Positions 4,178-5,889 of a DNA stretch of 5,889 nt are shown here, piece by piece; positions within the stretch are counted from its first letter, which is position 1; each line of letters begins with the position of its first letter. Source of the stretch: Acidobacteriaceae bacterium (GTDB lineage: Bacteria; Acidobacteriota; Terriglobia; Terriglobales; Acidobacteriaceae); contig JARLFX010000225.1 in the NCBI GenBank assembly GCA_031296355.1, forward strand, positions 1-5,889, given 5' to 3'. The position numbers and the translations under genes are program-made. A model generated the notes under the pieces. The model saw nothing but the letters and a program-made list of their open reading frames with translations, made no database searches and was not told the origin of the DNA.

Positions 4178-5889
4178 ATGCGCAAACTCTCGTCTCATCT
4201 TCTCTGCTGGTGTGTTGCTGGATTGGCTTTTGCCGGTACTGTTTTTCCAACTGCCCGGGCGCAGCAGCGGCATAACGTGATCATCTTTGTGGCGGATGGA
4301 CTGCGGCGCGGGTCGGTGAACGCGGAGCAGATGCCGACGTTTGTGAAGGTGCGGGCGGCGGGCGTGGACTTCCGCAACAGCCACTCGGTGTTTCCGACGT
4401 TCACGACGGCGAATGCATCGGCGATTGCGACCGGGCATGGGCTGGGGGATACGGGCGATTACAGCAACGGCATCTACCCTGGGGTGTGGCTGACGAAGCC
4501 TTCGGTGACAACTGCTGCACCTGTGAACGGGACGATTATTCCCTTTCTGGAGAACGACGAGATACTGGCGAATATGAACAGCGTCTTCGAGGGCAACTAC
4601 CTGGGGGAGCGCACGCTGCTCTCGGTGGCGCGGGAGAAGGGGTTCAACGTGGCTTCGGTGGGCAAGCTGGGGCCGACGGCGATCCAACAGATCGAGGCGG
4701 TGAAATGGGATGAGTATGGCCAGTTGGACACTGGGGGGGCGATCATTGTGGACGACTCCACCAGCCAGACCGGCGGTCTGCTGCTGCCAGCGGAGATCAA
4801 CGATGCGTTGACGGCGGCGGACCTGGCGCTGGATGCGCCGTCGCGTTCCAACGGTTACGGCGATGCATCGATCTGGAACAACGGGTTTGCCGGTGATGCG
4901 CAGACGCCGGGGACGCATGCGGCGAACAACGTGCAGGAGCAGTGGTTCGCCGATGTGACGACGAAGGTGCTGCTGCCGAGGTTTGCGGCGGAGAAGAAGC
5001 CGTTTGTGCTGCTGTTCTGGTCGCGCGATCCGGACGGCACGCAGCATAACCAGGGCGACAGCCTGCAGAACCTGACGCCGGGAATTAACGGCGAGACTTC
5101 GACGCGCGCATTGCAGAATGCGGACCGGTGCCTGAAGCAGTTGCTGGACTGGCTGGACGCGCATCCGGCGGTGAAGGCGAATACGGATGTGCTGATTACG
5201 TCGGACCACGGCTTTGCGACGGTGAGCCGGCGCGAACTGGCGAGCGACGGGACGCAGACGGGGGAGCCCTCTGCGGCGCTGACGTATGACGTGGTGGGCA
5301 AGGAGAAGCCGGAGCCGCCGGGCACGCTGCCGACGGGATTCCTGGGAGTGGACCTGGGCGTGCGCCTGCATATGCGCGTTTTTGATCCGGCGATTCGCGC
5401 AGTGACGGGATCGTCAGCGTATGCGGAGATTGTGATCGGGGGTGAGAAGGCGCAGCATCCGGCAACGGGCAGCGCACTGCTGGGCGATGAGGTGAAGCGG
5501 GTGGACGGCTCGGACGCGCAGCTGATCATCGAATCGAACGGCGGCTCGGACCTGATCTATGCGCCGGGCAAGAATGTGGAGGTGGTGCGGCAGACGATTG
5601 CGACGCTGACGCAACTGGATTATGTGGGCGGCATCTTTGTGGACGATGCGTACTGCGCGGCGGCGAGCGATTGCCCGGGTGCGTTGCCGATGAGCGCGGT
5701 GGGTCTGGTGGGGAAGAGCAAAGTGCCGCGGCCGGCGATCGTAGTGACGTACAAGGTGTTTTACATGACGCCGGGCGACCTGCAGAGCGCGAAGATGATT
5801 GCGGATACGACGCTGCAGGAAGGGCAGGGCAATCATGGAGGATTTGGCCGTGAGCAGACGCTGAACAATATGGCGGCGATGGGCCCGGA
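4178..5889 (+). CDS. Exported alkaline phosphatase superfamily enzyme (NPP/phosphodiesterase type), 3'-truncated
   Basis: The frame opens at ATG 4178 and runs without a stop off the right edge, giving 570 complete codons. A Sec signal peptide is clear: Arg2 and Lys3, a hydrophobic core at about 8-24, and cleavage probably after ARA (Ala28). The mature part follows the type I phosphodiesterase/nucleotide pyrophosphatase plan. VIIFVADGLR gives Asp40. PTFTTANASAIATGH gives Thr76 as the likely nucleophile. SRDPDGTQHNQGD gives Asp286 and His290, TSDHGF gives Asp343 and His344, and GNHGGFGREQ gives His553. These six ligands plus the Thr are what a two-metal active site of this fold needs, so the enzyme should be active and only a C-terminal part is missing. 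It likely hydrolyses phosphate mono- or diesters in the periplasm or outside; the substrate cannot be read from sequence. No Shine-Dalgarno precedes the ATG. A PHO-box-like promoter lies just upstream. Codons are strongly G-ending. Confidence 0.93.
   Translation, partial: MRKLSSHLLCWCVAGLAFAGTVFPTARAQQRHNVIIFVADGLRRGSVNAEQMPTFVKVRAAGVDFRNSHSVFPTFTTANASAIATGHGLGDTGDYSNGIYPGVWLTKPSVTTAAPVNGTIIPFLENDEILANMNSVFEGNYLGERTLLSVAREKGFNVASVGKLGPTAIQQIEAVKWDEYGQLDTGGAIIVDDSTSQTGGLLLPAEINDALTAADLALDAPSRSNGYGDASIWNNGFAGDAQTPGTHAANNVQEQWFADVTTKVLLPRFAAEKKPFVLLFWSRDPDGTQHNQGDSLQNLTPGINGETSTRALQNADRCLKQLLDWLDAHPAVKANTDVLITSDHGFATVSRRELASDGTQTGEPSAALTYDVVGKEKPEPPGTLPTGFLGVDLGVRLHMRVFDPAIRAVTGSSAYAEIVIGGEKAQHPATGSALLGDEVKRVDGSDAQLIIESNGGSDLIYAPGKNVEVVRQTIATLTQLDYVGGIFVDDAYCAAASDCPGALPMSAVGLVGKSKVPRPAIVVTYKVFYMTPGDLQSAKMIADTTLQEGQGNHGGFGREQTLNNMAAMGP

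Noticed and set aside
4148..5371. 407-codon open frame on the minus strand
   Set aside because: It lies antisense to the phosphatase gene, whose plus-strand frame has a signal peptide and all metal-site motifs. The antisense product is Arg/His/Gln-rich with no recognisable motif, as expected opposite G-ending codons in GC-rich DNA.

Overview
The window looks like chromosomal DNA from an acidobacterium of the Terriglobia type (Granulicella, Edaphobacter or Acidobacterium relatives). This rests on a DUF5715 protein, a short seven-cysteine ferredoxin of a form I associate with that group, and intergenic repeats built around a CGCTCAGGATGAC-like core. It is an inference from recognition; no rRNA or other marker gene is present.

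Layout. (1) Positions 1-687 hold the 3' part of a DUF5715 gene, with zinc-peptidase-like motifs of the M15 type. (2) Positions 688-1305 contain no convincing gene, but carry an 11-bp-period tandem array (741-817) and one copy of a hairpin-bearing interspersed repeat (847-960). (3) Positions 1306-2976 encode a secreted three-module serine protease with an HtrA/trypsin-like domain at the C-terminus. (4) A strong intrinsic terminator (3115-3149) points leftward and ends a leftward ferredoxin gene (3205-3456). A perfect TGTGA-N6-TCACA palindrome (3541-3556) lies upstream of the ferredoxin. (5) Positions 3604-4104 are a cluster of further copies of the interspersed repeat. (6) From 4178 off the right edge runs a large exported phosphatase/phosphodiesterase of the alkaline phosphatase superfamily. 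It is open to the window end, with every expected metal ligand in view. Just upstream is a 7-bp direct repeat with 4-bp spacing, followed 11 bp later by TATGAT, which is the layout of a PhoB-dependent (PHO box) promoter.

The genes do not form one operon. The protease and ferredoxin converge, while the ferredoxin and phosphatase diverge across the repeat cluster. Three of the four products appear to be, or are likely to be, exported (protease, phosphatase, probably the DUF5715 protein). The protease gene and its leader are visibly less GC-rich than the DUF5715 and phosphatase genes and use different codons, so they may have a separate history.

The points most worth following up are the PHO-box-like promoter, the CRP-type palindrome before the ferredoxin, the repeat family whose hairpin is kept while its bases change, and the protease's module combination.
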